Origin: Rhodotorula mucilaginosa | Lineage: Eukaryota; Basidiomycota; Microbotryomycetes; Sporidiobolales; Sporidiobolaceae | Length of the DNA: 64,000 nt | Direction of reading: 5' to 3' | Assembly (NCBI GenBank): GCA_034406715.1 | Contig: CP137869.1 | Location: forward strand, 1,116,001-1,180,000 | Part shown: positions 1 through 11,900 of the stretch, piece by piece | Layout of the letters: each line of letters begins with the position of its first letter | Numbering within the stretch: position 1 is the stretch's first letter | The notes under the pieces: model-generated | What the model was told of the DNA's origin: nothing | Databases searched by the model: none | The model's input: only the letters and a program-made list of their open reading frames with translations | Translations under genes and position numbers: made by a program

Positions 1-2102
1 GGCGCCTTCCTGGGCGGCCCTCCTTCCTTCGTCGTCGACGTTGGGGTTCATCTCGCTGTGCTGCCTCTGGTACCTCTCCTCGGCCTTCTCGTCCAACACC
101 GGCAAATCCATCCTCACGCGCTTCCGGTACCCGGTCACCCTCACGTTTGTCCAGTTCGCCTTTGTCGCAGGCTACTGCGTCCTGATCCTCGCGCTCCGGG
201 AACGGATCGGCAACGCCGCGAGCCACCATCAGCAACACCATCCGATCAATCCGAACGGCACCGGGAACGGAGGACTGTCGAACCGCCGGCGGAGGTCGAG
301 CATCTCGACTCTCGGAGGGTGGGGGATCCGGAAACCGTCGAAACACATGTTTCACGGCACCTTCATGATGAGCCTCTTCCAGATCGCCGGACACGTCTTT
401 TCCAGCATGGCCATCGCTCGCGTACCAGTCAGTACAGTGCACACAATCAAGGTGAGCCCCGTCTCTGTCGATTGTGCCCGGACGACAACGCCCGCTGATC
501 CGAATTCTCGCAAACAATGCAAAGGCTCTCTCGCCCCTCTTTACCGTCCTTTCGTATGCCGCCCTGTTCGGCGTCCGATACAGCTCGGCCACCTACGTCG
601 CACTCCTTCCGCTCACCATCGGAGTCATGCTGGCTTGTTCGTTCGACCTCCGGGCCAACGCCATGGGCTTCCTCTGCGCCCTCGGGTCGACCTTCATCTT
701 TGTCGCGCAAAACATCTTCTCGAAGAAGCTGTTGCCGAAAGAGAACTCGTCCATCGCCCGAGGCGAGCTCAAAGCTAGCACGGGTCCGGGCGCCGGTTCT
801 GGCGGAGGCGGGGCCGCCAAGCTCGACAAGCTCAACCTCCTGTTCTACTCGTCCGGCATGGCCTTCTTCCTTATGATCCCGATCTGGCTCTACTCCGACG
901 CGTCGGCCCTCTTCTTCTCGGCCCCGATTCCGACTCAACAAGCAGCAGCAGCAGCCGGTTCGACATCGTCGCTCCTGTTCTACTTCTTCGCCAACGGTTC
1001 AGTCCACTTTGCGCAGAACCTCCTTGCCTTCTCTATTCTCGCGAGGACGTCCCCCGTCACCTACTCGATCGCCTCGCTGATCAAGCGAATCGCCGTGATC
1101 TGCATCGCCATCGTCTGGTCACGGCAGCACGTTTCGCTGATTCAGGCGGTCGGGATGACGAGCACCTTCGGTGGACTGTGGATGTACAATCGGGCCAAGA
1201 GCGACGTCGACAAGGGGGAAAAGAAACGCGTGCAGGTCGAGAAGCGGCACGACCTCGAACTGCCGAGCACGGTGGGAGACGCGAGAGCGCTCGACGGGAC
1301 CGACACGCCGCCATTGCAGCAGCCGCAACAGTCGATGATGGGGCAGCAGTACTACGGCCGGAGGGAAGCGAACGGCTCGGCGTATGCTCAAGGAGCTGCC
1401 AGCGTCTCGGGGGCGGACGGGCTCGCAAGTTCGAACGCGTTCACGTCCTCGGCTGCGCACCATCCAGCGGCTGCACCGCCACCGCCACGAACGCATCACG
1501 CAGCTCCGGTTCACCCTTCGCCGACTGTCTACTCGCCGTTGGACCCCTTCGACAAGGCAGACCCGTATTCGCGCACCGGACAACTCCCTGCACACTCGAT
1601 CAGCCCACTCGGAGTCGCCCCCTCCTCTTCGCCTTCCCTGAACTCCTCGCCGTATCCATCGAACGCCCGCTCCGAGTCTCTCGCTCCCGAAGGACAGTCC
1701 GCCTCGTTCGCCACCGCCGGAGAGCCCATGTCTCCGAGACCAAACGCCTCTCCACAGGCGACGGATGGGGCTGTGGCCATCCGAGCGGGGTATCGCGGCG
1801 ATGCGGCGCGGAACGACCGCGGGAGCTCAAGTCGAAGCAGGTCGAGACCGGGAACAAACTCACCGGGGACCAAGTCGGTCGGACCGGCTGCAGCGGACTA
1901 TCGCCCTCACGCCGGCCCCGGCCAACACCCGCCAGCGTCGGCGCGAGGTGGTGCCGCCTCGGTTCCAACCTCGTCTCCTGCGCATCTCTATTCGAGCGCG
2001 AACGGAAATCCGTACGGACCGGGACGGATCATGCCGCCAGAGTCGCTGTTTGCACCGATCGCCGCGGGCGGCGCATCCGCGACTTCCGGAGGCTATCGAT
2101 AG
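1..2102 (+). CDS. SLY41: SLY41-like triose-phosphate-type membrane transporter (5' end cut by window)
   Basis: Probable multi-pass transporter of the nucleotide-sugar/triose-phosphate (TPT/DUF250) family. Yeast Sly41 acts in the ER/Golgi; the substrate here is unknown. The reading frame is open from base 2 with no ATG, so the N-terminus lies upstream of the window. Visible family signatures are TGKSILTRFRYPVTLT, a VSTVHTIKALSPLF join, SYAALFGVRYSSATYVAL and AQNIFSKKLL, followed by several hydrophobic helices up to about base 1190. One intron (452-524, phase 0, GTGAGC...AAAG) is needed to join VHTIK to ALSPLF. After the last helix comes a long Ser/Pro/Ala/Gly-rich tail of about 300 residues ending at TAG 2100-2102; Saccharomyces Sly41 has no comparable tail. 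The family call is firm; the choice of SLY41 over other TPT-family members rests on the motif pattern only. Confidence 0.85.
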
Positions 2103-2254
2103 AGCGACCGGATGCGTTTGTGTGTTTGTACAGTTCTTTCCGCCTCTCGCGCATCATTTAGACGTATAGGTCATCATTGTCATCCTTTCTTGAACTTGCT
2201 CATTGCGATGTTGCTGAGAAAAGGAGAGTCTTCGGGGAAGAGATGCTTTGCGAA

Positions 2255-4150
2255 TCAGACTGCAACGTTCTTGGAGAGTGCCCGCATAAAGAGCCGAGGG
2301 TTTCCATCTGTGGCGACCAGCCGCTCCAGAAAAGAGGCGTCGTCGACGGCTGCGAGCGGAAGCACAAAACTGGTAAGCGGGTGCGTGCTAAGGGTTGGCT
2401 GGTGCAAGGGGGCCTCGGACTCGCCTTCGCGTGCGCCTCGCCATCCCTTCACAAGATCGACGATGCCCATCGCTTCCTTGCGATTCAGTCGGTCCGGGAG
2501 GAGGAAAGGCTTGACGCCGCTGTTGAGGATGGACGCATAGGTCGAATATTCGGGGACGTCCCCCCGTTCGTAAACGGAAGTAAGCGGATCGGATCCAGAT
2601 TTTGGCGAGTTTGCGCTCAGGAAGTCGGACAGAGGGGGACTAGATGCAAGATATCTGGAGGACGGGGCGAGGACAACGGCGCCCTGGGCCTGGTAGTGGC
2701 CAAGTAGACATGGGGATCAATTCATCTGCTCCACACTCCGCATAGAGTCGGGGCAAGTACGCACGAAGTTCAGCTGGCCAGCGGTGAAGTCGAGCAGCAT
2801 GCGCGGGATGACCAGATGGTACGGGTGCAGCCGCTCGTACGACGGGTCCGTGTAGGCCGACAGGGAGAAGAGCGACTGTGCGTGGTCGATCGCTAGCAAA
2901 ACAGGGCGCCTGCGGGTCGACGCGTAGGAACGTGAGCGATTGGAACGGGAGGAGCACGAGTCGGCCTGTTGACATACTCTTTCTGCTCGGCAAGCTCCTC
3001 CATGACGGCTTCGAACACGGCAGTCGTGAGCTTGTCGTCGCTCATGCCCGCCTTGGCCAGCTCTTCGAGACTCTTGCCAGATGCAATCTCCTTCTCGCCG
3101 AAGACACGGGCACGCGAGGTCTTGAGAGATTTGAACGCCGCCTTGTTGGCGGAGGAGAAGCGCTGGAGGAGATCGGCAGCAAGTCCCGGCTGCTCAAACA
3201 GAGCGCGGTCGCTCGAGTACGAGAATGCCGACGAAGAATCGACAGTGGCGGTAGCTGACGGCAGGTAGAGGACGACCCAGCCGTTCGAGTGGGCATACGA
3301 CGCGGCTTGGACGAGCAACATAGTCTTTCCGCTTCCTTCTGGTCCAGCTGCAGTAGTAGATCCGGTTTAGAGACGGTGTGCGGACAGTGGGAGTCTCAGA
3401 GGAGCTTACCGAGGATGAATCGGGAGGATTCGCTTGATTCGGTGCGAGCCTGGTCGAGCACTCGAGCCAATTCGACGGTGGTCTCGCGCACAACGCTTGC
3501 AGGCTTCGAGGTCATGGCGTGCTGACAGAGCGAATGCAGATCGAGTTAGCTCGGGGTCGAAGCAGGGTGGGTTGAAAAGCAGATCCTCACGAGTTTCTGC
3601 AGCGATTGGGGCAGGGACAACGTCTTCAGAGCCTGCAGAGCTTCGTCCGGGTACGCCCTCGGTGTGCCGATTGCGCTCTTGGACACGGTCTCCTGCAAGG
3701 CGAGTGTCAGGGGTAGGCAGCGATGACCGAGATGTCCTCGCCGAGACGCACAGGGTGCAGAGTCGCAAGGTCTCGCAAATCCGGTCGCGGCAAGGTCACT
3801 TCTGCGAGCGCATTCGCGCTGCCGGTCGCAGCGTTCTCCTGTGAGACGAGCACACGCGGAACATGATCAGCTGTGCCGAGTGCATCCGGAGACAACATCG
3901 CACGTACGTCGCTGTTGCCGGCAGCCATCTGCTTTCGGCTGGCAAACATGGCTGCTAAGCTATTCGCTGTGGGCATCGCACCATCCACGGGTCAGCCTGG
4001 CGGAGTCGTCGCAGCGTTCTCCCCTTTTTCGTTTTCATCGAGCGTGAAAGATGGCTCACGCTTAGGCGGGAGTCGGACAGCGCTCGTAGAGGCGAAGCCC
4101 CGGGATGACACCGTCTTGGCAACTTGCGTAGCCATATTCAGTGAAGACAT
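2255..4150 (-). CDS. DAP3: Mitochondrial small-ribosomal-subunit protein mS29 (DAP3/RSM23)
   Basis: GTP-binding protein of the mitochondrial small ribosomal subunit. The start ATG (4148-4150) gives a basic, Ser/Arg-rich presequence (MSSLNMATQVAKTVSSRGFA) suited to mitochondrial import. The Walker A loop GPEGSGKTMLLVQAAS is formed across an intron near 3350, and the Walker-B-like LLAIDHAQSLFS lies near 2880. The C-terminus (FLERLVATDGNPRLFMRAL) matches the end of DAP3 proteins. At least five introns are needed. The first (3967-4059, GTGAGC...CCCACAG) is 93 bases, a multiple of three, and holds an in-frame TGA; others start at GTGAGGATC near 3590, GTAAGCTCC near 3410 and GTGCGTACT near 2770. 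The join near 3700 is the least certain. The downstream gene is PMP24 on the same strand. Confidence 0.88.
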
Positions 4151-4463
4151 GATCTCGTCGATGTGAGCGGCAAGCGGGCGCGCTGGTTGAAGTTCGCCTT
4201 GAGTTCGCACTGCGCGCAGGCCGGCGCCGACTTTTCCGCTCGCGAAGGAATCTGCTTCGCATTGATCAAACACGTGTAGAAGGACGGAACCGCTAGGATT
4301 CGGCGTTTCATGCAATGTATACTACAACAAAATCATGTACGGTATCGATGATAGACCCGAGACCCGATTGAAACTTATCCTCCTGCCCAGACTCGAGACG
4401 GTATAGACTGAAGTCGTCGCTGCGGATGCACACCATGGTACGCGACGCCAACGTCTCGTTCAA
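4151..4463. other. Intergenic stretch between PMP24 3' end and DAP3 start
   Basis: About 310 bases holding the DAP3 upstream region and the PMP24 3' flank. Open frames here are shadows with no family signature. No RNA gene or repeat seen. Confidence 0.6.
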
Positions 4464-5523
4464 TCACTTGTTGTCTGTGCACAAGGTCCAGCACGAGCTC
4501 CAAATCAGCTCGAGTCGGGGTATTGTCAGGTCCGAGAAAACTTACGCCACAGCAAAGTCTTGAACGAGTTCCAGACCTCCGAGTCGAGGTAGAGATACTG
4601 TCATGGCGAGTAGAGGACGTCAGTGTCGATGAAATAGCTGAGAGAGACCGGCATCTGGGTGATTCCAAGGCACGAAGGCTTTCTTTCTCCTCGACAGCTT
4701 TGCGAGGCCAAACTCACCTGCATGCTGCTGACCATGCCGCCATGGAGCCTGTCTCGTTTCTCCCTGAAGAGGTACATGACCATGCCCCAGGCGAGTGCCG
4801 AGTACAGCTCGAACACCTTGGGGTGCGGTGCTCGCGGTTTCGGATACGGGTAGCCTGGCGGTCGAGGGAGTCCATCCGGCGCCGAAACAGCCGCTGGGGC
4901 GCTGGCACTGCTTGCACTGGAGGGTACGGGAGGTGTTGCGCGGGGTAGGAAAGAGGTGATGACCCGCGAGACGACGTAAAGTACAATCTGCCAAATGGGT
5001 TAACCCCCCGCTAGATGTCAGCCGGCGGAACACGATTCGGCGATTCGTGAGAGCTCTCACCTGCTCGTTCACAGCGTTCCTCTCGCCAAAGACGGCCCAG
5101 CCGCCGACGAGACCCGCGAAAAAGGTATCAAACTTTCGCTGTTTCCCGCCGGCGAGCGATTTCTGGACGAGCAGTGCGGTCTTGTAGATCGCGACGAAGC
5201 GCGCCAGGTTCAAAGAGTGCTGCTTGGTCGCCCGATAGACGTACGCCAACCGCTGGCGGAGACTGTGCGACACTTGGCGTCGATCAACGGGTCACGGCGT
5301 CCAGGGGGGCTCGAAAGCGCTTCTGTCCCCTGACGAGCACAGCGAGGACGTGAGCTTACCTGCCAGACTGAAAGATCAAAGACATGACCAAGGCATGGGG
5401 ACCTCGGACCCGCGCTCCATAGACGAAGCCGTTGCGGGCGCCCTTCAGGATGGCGAGAACGTCATGATACGCCGGCGTGGTGACGAGCTTGTCGAGGTAC
5501 GCTACGACGGCTTGTCGGTTCAT
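4464..5523 (-). CDS. PXMP4: Peroxisomal membrane protein 4 (PMP24/PXMP4 family, Tim17/22/23 superfamily)
   Basis: Small integral peroxisomal membrane protein; no enzymatic role is known for the family. Five exons can be joined in frame. Exon 1 (5360-5523) gives LKGARNGFVYGARVRGPHAL, the family N-terminal signature. Exon 2 (5061-5262) gives LARFVAIYKTALLVQKSLAG and the conserved FFAGLVGGWAVFGERNAVN. Exon 3 (4718-4987) holds a Pro/Ala-rich insert and ELYSALAWGMVMYLFRE. Exon 4 (starting 4597) gives YLYLDSEVWNSF. The short last exon ends in HNK-stop (stop 4464-4466), echoing the NK end of animal PXMP4. Introns start GTAAGC, GTGAGA, GTGAGT and GTAAGT. The start at 5523 is the Met right before the conserved region; an open stretch continues upstream without a convincing start. 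The insert before the last membrane segment is longer than in animal homologues. Confidence 0.9.
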
Positions 5524-5865
5524 CTTCGCTCTTGCAGCACGGGTGCCTTTCGTTGGTCCTGGTCGAGGGTGTTGAGACCTCGCAGCGAGGCCGTGATGCT
5601 GAAAGTGTGGGCGGGTCAGTGAACCGTCGGGGAAAGTGATCCGGCCACTCGGCAAAAACGAAGTCCGGTGAAGCCCAAGTGAATATAGAATGCCTTAATT
5701 CGAATTGGAACGTGTATGCTACGGTTGTAGAAATAGAGGTATGGACTCGTGATTAGATGCTAGTGAAGAGGCAGGTATCGACGATGCCAGTCGTCAAGTC
5801 AGTCGGCGCAGCCGGAGGCCGGGTACAATGAGTGAAATATGGTACAGATAGGCGTGGGAGGGGAA
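5524..5865. other. Intergenic stretch upstream of PMP24
   Basis: About 340 bases containing the PMP24 promoter and the 3' flank of the next minus-strand gene. AT content rises around 5680-5780, as expected for a 3'UTR. Nothing else supported. Confidence 0.55.
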
Positions 5866-7381
5866 TCATCTCCTAGATGAAGCTGCGTCGCTCCCTTCCT
5901 CCATACGGCCCCACGTAGCTCCGTTGCTACTGCAGGTAGGCGCACGCGAGCGACGGCTGTGCAGCGAGCTTCGACCGTCGTCGGCGGAGAGGGAATGCGC
6001 GACGCTGCTCGGCGTGAGGGAGAAGGACGAGTACGAACGGTCAAATACCGGCACGCGATGTATGTTGTCTCGCGTCGCCAGCAAGGACGGGGCCGGTCGA
6101 TTCAGATCGGAGAATGGAGAGATGGAATCTTCCTCGTCGTTGAAGAGGCTGGAGTCGTCTTCGGACGCCACGGAAGTCGCTCGCGTCGACAGTTCCGTCT
6201 CCGATGACACGCTGCGAGGTCTCGAGCGGCTCCGGTGAACCATGACCGGGACACCGGTCGAGATCGAGTTTGTAGCGATGCTGCGCCCCGAGCCGTGGAC
6301 CTCCCGAGGTTCGTCTGCCCCGACAGCGGCGGCGGAGAGCACGCGTCCGCCGGGCCGCTCCAACATCGAGCCAGGTTTGCCATCCGTGCGTCTGATGCGC
6401 CCGCTGGGACTGCCAGCAGGGAGATCCCAGTCGGCAAGATCTGAGGCGCCATCCGCGCACTGCGTTGCTTTGATCCGTCGCCGCCGCCGTCGAAAGTATA
6501 TGATTGAGGCGGCGAAGAGGATGCCGACGAAGACGACGGCCACGACTGAGTGCAAAGTGCAGCACGAGTAGGATGGTCAGAATCGCCACCGGGTGGTGAA
6601 ATCTGCGCGAGCACACACAGACGTACCTGCACCAGCTATAGCATCCCTGCGCCGGTCCGAGTCGCCAGACGGGTCACTATCGCTTGTCGGGAGGGGAATT
6701 GTGACCTCTGTATACGTTTGCGCCGACGGCGTGCCGGTGGTGCTAGCTGCAGCGACCGCCGAAACCAGCAGCGTCGAGTTGCCGGTACTCGTCCGTTGGT
6801 ACCTGAGGCAACGGAGTATGCCCTTGAGCACTGTTGTCTCCCGAGCACGAGACGAAGACGCGTGGTACGTACACACTTCCGACCGAGAGACTGCCACTTG
6901 CCGAATCGACCGTCGCCCACGCAGGGATTTCGGTATCGGATGGCGATGATGTCGGAAAAATCCGCCCGCTATTGATCATGCTGTACGTGCAGTTCGATAC
7001 CCAGTCGCTCCACTGGAGGGGAGCAAAATGACGCAGCGATGAGAAGGGGCGAGAGCGTTTTCGCAAACGCTCTGGGAAAGACGTGCGCACCAAGGTCGAA
7101 TTGTACGGTCCTGGCTGTTGGCATGCCGCACAGGCCTGTACAAGGTTGTAGACGCCCATGCTGCACAGGCATACCGTCGCTTGATCCGTGTCGGGAACCG
7201 GATAGTTTTGTCGGCCTTTTCGGAGGTCGAGGGCGGGCAAGGGGTAGTACTCGTAAAAGTCGCACTGATCGATCAGGTAGCGGGCGACTCGGCACGGGTT
7301 GTGCCCCAAAGAGTTGTCGAGCGCGCTATACTGCGGCAGGCAGCGATCGTCGAGTTCATCAGGCCGGTTCTGGTAGGTCAT
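5866..7381 (-). CDS. Single-pass membrane protein with Cys-rich outer domain (uncharacterised)
   Basis: I do not recognise a named gene. The N-terminal part has a Cys-rich pattern (SLGHNPCRVARYLIDQC, TVCLCSMGVYNLVQACAAC, then WSDWVSNCTY) of a kind I recall in basidiomycete surface/secreted proteins of unknown function. A Ser/Thr-rich stalk follows (TPSAQTYTEVTIPLPTSDSD), then one membrane helix (VVAVVFVGILFAASIIYF) and a basic stop-transfer run RRRRRR, then a roughly 200-residue Ser-rich cytosolic tail ending at 5866. At least three introns are implied: one starting GTGCGCACG near 7105, one near 6880-6800 starting GTGTACGTA, and one near 6630-6550 starting GTACGTCTG. The first in-frame ATG is 7379-7381. 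A hydrophobic Ala-rich stretch lies just upstream in frame without an ATG, so a signal-peptide exon may be missing from this model. Divergent from DAD3. Confidence 0.7.
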
Positions 7382-7577
7382 GGCGGCGATGGCGGCGGTC
7401 GCGGCGACAGCGGATAGAGGCGGCGGACTGAGGGCCACCGGTGCCGCTTGGTGCCGATGTAGCAAACAAAATCACTCTCAGCGATTCCGGTAGCCTTTGT
7501 TGGTGTCGAGCGGTGTCGGACTGAGTCTGACCGAGATGGGGCCGCGTGAGTTGCCCCTAGCTTCTCACGGACCACAC

Positions 7578-7993
7578 ATGGAATCGGCAGAACCTTCGGC
7601 AGGCGTGCTCCTGAGCCGTCTGGAGCAGCAAGTACTGGATCAGTACCGTCTTACGGCGCGCAACCTGGATGAGGTTCGTCGCACCCTCCCTCGCTCAACT
7701 CTCCAGACAGCCGCGCAGCGACGCGAGACTGACGGCCGTCGCCTGTCGGTACAGATCGCCGCTGTGGTCCAGCGAGTCTCGGCAGTACAGCCGCAGCTGC
7801 TCGCGGAGCTTCGACCGCTCGAGCACAAGCTGGGGCTGATCCTCACCCTGTTCAAGGGTAAACAAACAAAGTTTCTTTGTTGTCGCGATGTCTGTACCCG
7901 CGGCTGACAATGCTTCTCGCGCTTGCAGCGTCCGTGTGGGCCCTGCTCCGGCAGAGAGATCAGCAGATGCTCTCGCTCGATGAAGATTCATAG
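7578..7993 (+). CDS. DAD3: DASH complex subunit DAD3
   Basis: Subunit of the DASH/Dam1 ring that couples kinetochores to spindle microtubules. The protein is small and helical, with the Dad3 layout: LSRLEQQVLDQYRLTARNL near the start, a variable middle, then LRPLEHKLGLILTLFK followed by ASVWALLRQRDQQ. A single intron (7858-7928, GTAAAC...TTGCAG, phase 1) joins TLFK to ASVW, which is exactly where the conserved block runs on. Stop at 7991-7993. The start at 7578 is chosen because Dad3 proteins begin close to the LxxLEQEVLD motif; an ATG at 7536 in the same frame would add 14 residues. It shares a divergent upstream region of about 200 bases with the membrane-protein gene on the other strand. 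Confidence 0.88.
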
Positions 7994-8095
7994 CCCCTGT
8001 TCCTGTCGCCTTCGGATCGTTCTTGGACGACCGTAGACAAGCTTTTGACTCCTTTTGTACATATTGTTGGCATAACTACAACTATGACACACAGC

Positions 8096-9628
8096 TTATA
8101 CGCGCATCTGGCCTACCTTGCTAGTGAGCGACCCGACTCCGTTCACCGGCCAGATCACCAAACGGCCGTCGACACCGGTCGTGCTGACTTTGGTGACCAT
8201 CTCGCGCGATCCTTCGTATGGACGGACACTGGTGATGGTGTTTTGGTGCACAGTCGTGAGCTCGGTGCCGTGGGCAGTGAGCGTTTGGCCCGCTCCAAGG
8301 ACGGCCGCACTCGCCGACGAGTTCGAAGAGACTCCGCGCGAGTCGGCTGCGCGGAACATGTTGAAAGCCTCCGACCGGTTCAAGCGACCGATACCGCCGC
8401 TCGAAGCACCGGCGCCAGCGTGGGCACTCGAGCCTCCGGCTCCGGTGCGCTGATCGAGAGATTGCGTTTGCGACCAGCCCGATTCTTGGGAGCCTTCGAA
8501 GAGGAGGGGCTGGCAGTCGTGGCCTGCAGCGACGATGGCGTGCTCGCTGGTGAATGTGAGCGTGACGCAGGGAAGAGACGGCAAGTCGACGGCATAGTAG
8601 GCCGCAGGCGGTTGTTCGGGTGCCGACGGGTAGACAACCGTCAAAGTCGAGTCATGAGCTGAGTGTGTGTGCAACGCTTGTTAGTCGAGTCGTACCGATC
8701 TGGCAGCTCAGGTAGGACTCACAGACGAAAGCCAGCGCGTTGCCGGAGGGCGAAAACGCGACTCCGTGCACCCAGCCGCCGGACAAGGTCATGAACTCGC
8801 CGCAGACCGTGTTGAACGGCAGTCGCTCTCCCCAGGGAGTCGGCTCTGGTCTGGAGGTGGCGCCATGTCTCAGCGGGTTTCTCGCTCAAAAAGGACGGGG
8901 ATGGGTTCGGTAGGCAAACCCCCTCGAGTGTGACACTCACTTCTCGTCAACTCCCTTGATGAACGCCGAGAAGACGCGCGCTGTCCCGTCGGCGCTCCCA
9001 GCGGCCAAGAGGACCGAGTTCGGATGCCAGTCGAGGCTGAGGACAGTCGAGCGCAGCGGTTTCTTGAGGTGTTTCGCAACCCACCAGTTCGATTCGGCGT
9101 CGTACTGGCAGACAGAGATCGTGCGGGCACCGGATGCAACCGCGAACTTTTCCTCATTCGGGGACCAGCGGACGAACGTTGCGGAGCGGTTGATACGCAA
9201 CAGCACGAGCGTCGGCTGCCAAACGGCTGCGCCGGTGTCTGCGTCGCTCTCGAGCGTCCAAACGTAGGCATTGCGATCGTGCGAGCAGGTGACGATCCTG
9301 TTCGTTTGCGGAGCCCAGTCGATCGATGTGACGAGCTTGTCGTGCTGCACGGCGAACCCCGTTAGTCTCGGGTGAATGACGTGGGCGGAAGTGGAGAGAG
9401 ATGCTACGAACCTCGGTCAACGTGTGCTGCAGCGTCCACTTGTTGCCGCTACTCAGCGAGTAGATGTGTACTTCGTGCGAGTTGGGCGACACCGCGACCT
9501 CTGTAGGTCCGAGTATCAGTTCGGGGTGTTCAGTCAGGTCGGAGCGGGGGGACCGACACACGAGTCCGGTCGGTGTTGAAAGCGTGAGCCGTGAGGGGTG
9601 CATTGATGAGCTGGTAGATCTCGGCCAT
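8096..9628 (-). CDS. ARC40: Arp2/3 complex subunit 1 (ARPC1/Arc40), WD40 protein
   Basis: WD40 propeller subunit of the Arp2/3 complex, which nucleates branched actin at cortical patches. The start ATG (9626-9628) gives [18 protein letters not shown], close to the family N-terminus. WD blades read [66 protein letters not shown] and [20 protein letters not shown], then [19 protein letters not shown] and, at the end, [14 protein letters not shown]. Introns are needed near 9560-9515, 9410-9350, 8937-8870 and 8720-8665. The region before the last blade carries a Ser/Ala-rich insert ([18 protein letters not shown]), where fungal homologues also vary. Ends at 8096. Confidence 0.92.
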
Positions 9629-9840
9629 GTCGAAGAGGGACTCTGGGCAGTCAACCTCGGGATGAGTATGAGTCGAGGAACGGACACTGTCAAGCCGCGC
9701 CGAGGCGCCGCCAAACTGAGCCACCCAAAATCGGGCAGTCTCGCTTATCAAATCTACGAGAGTTCGAGTCTAAGGATGTATGATGACAACAACGCTGCAT
9801 AGTCTACATGTGCCGTGCCTCCGAGACCCAAGAAGAAGAG

Positions 9841-11699
9841 CTACTGGATTTCGACCTCCATCGTCATGTTCACAGACAGCTCGTCCTCGCCCCGGGTGAC
9901 GCTATGCTGGAGTTCTCGTCGGATCTCCGGGGTGATCTGATGGTGTGACTGGAAGCGAAGGACCTCGAGGAGAGCATCCTTCTGCTCCGGCGTAAGATCG
10001 GCTTTGTACCTGCCGAGCGCCGGGGGAAGAGGTCCGTCAGATGCCGCTCAGGTAGATTCTCTTCCACGAAAAGATGCGGGCCGTACCTCTGTGCAAACAC
10101 GAGGAAAGCCTGATGCCAAAGGACGGGCATTTGGCGTTGGTCCCGCTTGAATCGGAGGAAGTGGAAGACGAGGGCGTCGACGACCTTGTACGGGAGGGCG
10201 TACTTCTTGTCGAGAAGGACGCGGATGAAGAGACTGTTGGGACCTGCTCGTGTCGTCGTCCATGGTCAATGCTTTGGGCGCATGGGGGACTCTGGAAGGG
10301 AACTCTTGACGAACCGGTGTACTCCATTTCGGCAAGCTTGAGAAGGGCTGCACCCGAGTGCAGCACCGGCACCGACACTTTCGTCAACACCGAGCCGAGA
10401 ATGGCAGCTTCTCGCAAGGTGCACGTCCCGCTCTGCACGTCGAAAGTCAGCGGGAGAGCAAGGTGCGAAGAGAACGTTTGGGACTTGCCTCGCAGAGCGG
10501 AAACAGGAGGCCCTTGAAAAAGGCAGCGGGCTTGTACATGGCCTTTTTGAGCGCCATGTAGGTATGGACCGAGAGTTTGCCGGTCTCGCCGATTTCTTCG
10601 CGGACCTTTTCGAGGAGAATCTCCTTGTAGTACTTCTGACTCTGCTTCGGGTCCAGATTGGATGCAAAGATCCGAGTGGCGGCGTAGGTCGCATGGGGTG
10701 TCCACGTCTCCGGGTTGGTCAACATGATGAGTTGCGGCCACATAGGCAGCGTCGGCAAGATCTTGAAGGCCTTGGGGAGAGGTCCCGACTTGTATCGACT
10801 CAGGAGCTGTCCGACCCTGGTTAATGCAGACCATCAGCCGAGTCAGTACTTGCCCGATCGAGCGAGAACAGCGGTCGACGACACGCACTTGGAATAGACG
10901 TCGACGACTTTGGGGTTGAAACCGGAGTCCTCCGGAGGAGCGGCGACAGCTTGAGAGCGAGATTCGTGAAAGACGGTCAGCGCAGCATTTAGAGGCACGG
11001 ATATGCGTCTACAGACTAGACTTGTACTCACGGGCCGGCGCAGACGCTGGCTGTTCGCCCGCTCGTTCAATCTTTTCCATGATGAGGTCGGCCAGACTCC
11101 GTCCTGGTTCGAGATGGCCGGCTGGAACGTAGCTGTCGAGAAGTGCGTCGTCCGTCTCGTCGATTTCCTATGCCGCGCGGAGACGTAAGCTGCTTCTGTC
11201 CGTCTCTGTATATCGCATACGAACGGAACATACCAGTTCCTCGTACTCCTCATACGCATCTTCGTCAGAAAAAGCACCGTCGTCCTCATCGCCTTCATCG
11301 TCGGCCGTAGCGCGCAAACCTGCAGGCAGCCTGTCGGAGGTGTCAGACAACAGAGCGAGTACAATCTGAGCCCACTGCTACTCACTCTGGGTCCTCTACG
11401 TCCCCCAGACCGAGTGCTGCCAGTTCATCCTGTTGCTCCCTCGCCATGGCCAGGACCTTCTGCGTCACTTTGGCATCCAGTGCGGTCTGCAGTGCGCTTC
11501 GCAGTCAGTCACAGGCGCGACAGCATCCTTCACGTTGATGCCTGCTACTTGCCTCTTCCTGTTGATGCCGTTTCTCCTTCTGCCGCTTGCCCGGAGCCGA
11601 AAGCACGCCGGCGTCGTCTAGCTCGCCACTGCGCAGTTGGACCGCGAGCGGGTCATGCTTGAGGGAAGATCCTTTCCGCTGCGTCGTAGCTTTGGGCAT
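9841..11699 (-). CDS. ENP1: Bystin/ENP1, 40S ribosome assembly factor
   Basis: Bystin family protein that binds pre-40S particles in the nucleolus and helps process and export them. The start (11697-11699) gives [20 protein letters not shown], the usual basic N-terminus; an acidic region follows ([20 protein letters not shown]). The conserved C-terminal bystin domain shows [40 protein letters not shown] and [20 protein letters not shown], and the protein ends TMEVEIQ with stop at 9841-9843. Several introns of 60-80 bases separate these blocks, for example just before KLAEMEYTG near 10460 and another near 10270. The upstream neighbour BPL1 runs in the same direction, so the ENP1 promoter lies in the roughly 200-base gap after BPL1. 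Confidence 0.92.
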
Positions 11700-11900
11700 G
11701 GCTGTCGACTCGAGGCAGAAGAGTGCGAGCGATGAAGCTGAAGCGCAGCACCGCCTCCTTTCACAAGTCCAAGCAGCCGGAAGCGAAAAAATATCCCGCC
11801 CCTTTCAAAAAAAGAGCTATGTATGAAGCTCATGAAGTACGGTTCTGTCCCTTGTTGCAACTGACTATTTGCATGGCATTGCTGCGGGAAGAAGGGAGCG

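Noticed and set aside
1178-2161. 327-residue plus-strand frame overlapping the transporter tail
   Set aside because: Arg/Ser-rich out-of-frame shadow in GC-rich DNA; the transporter frame is continuous from the conserved core.
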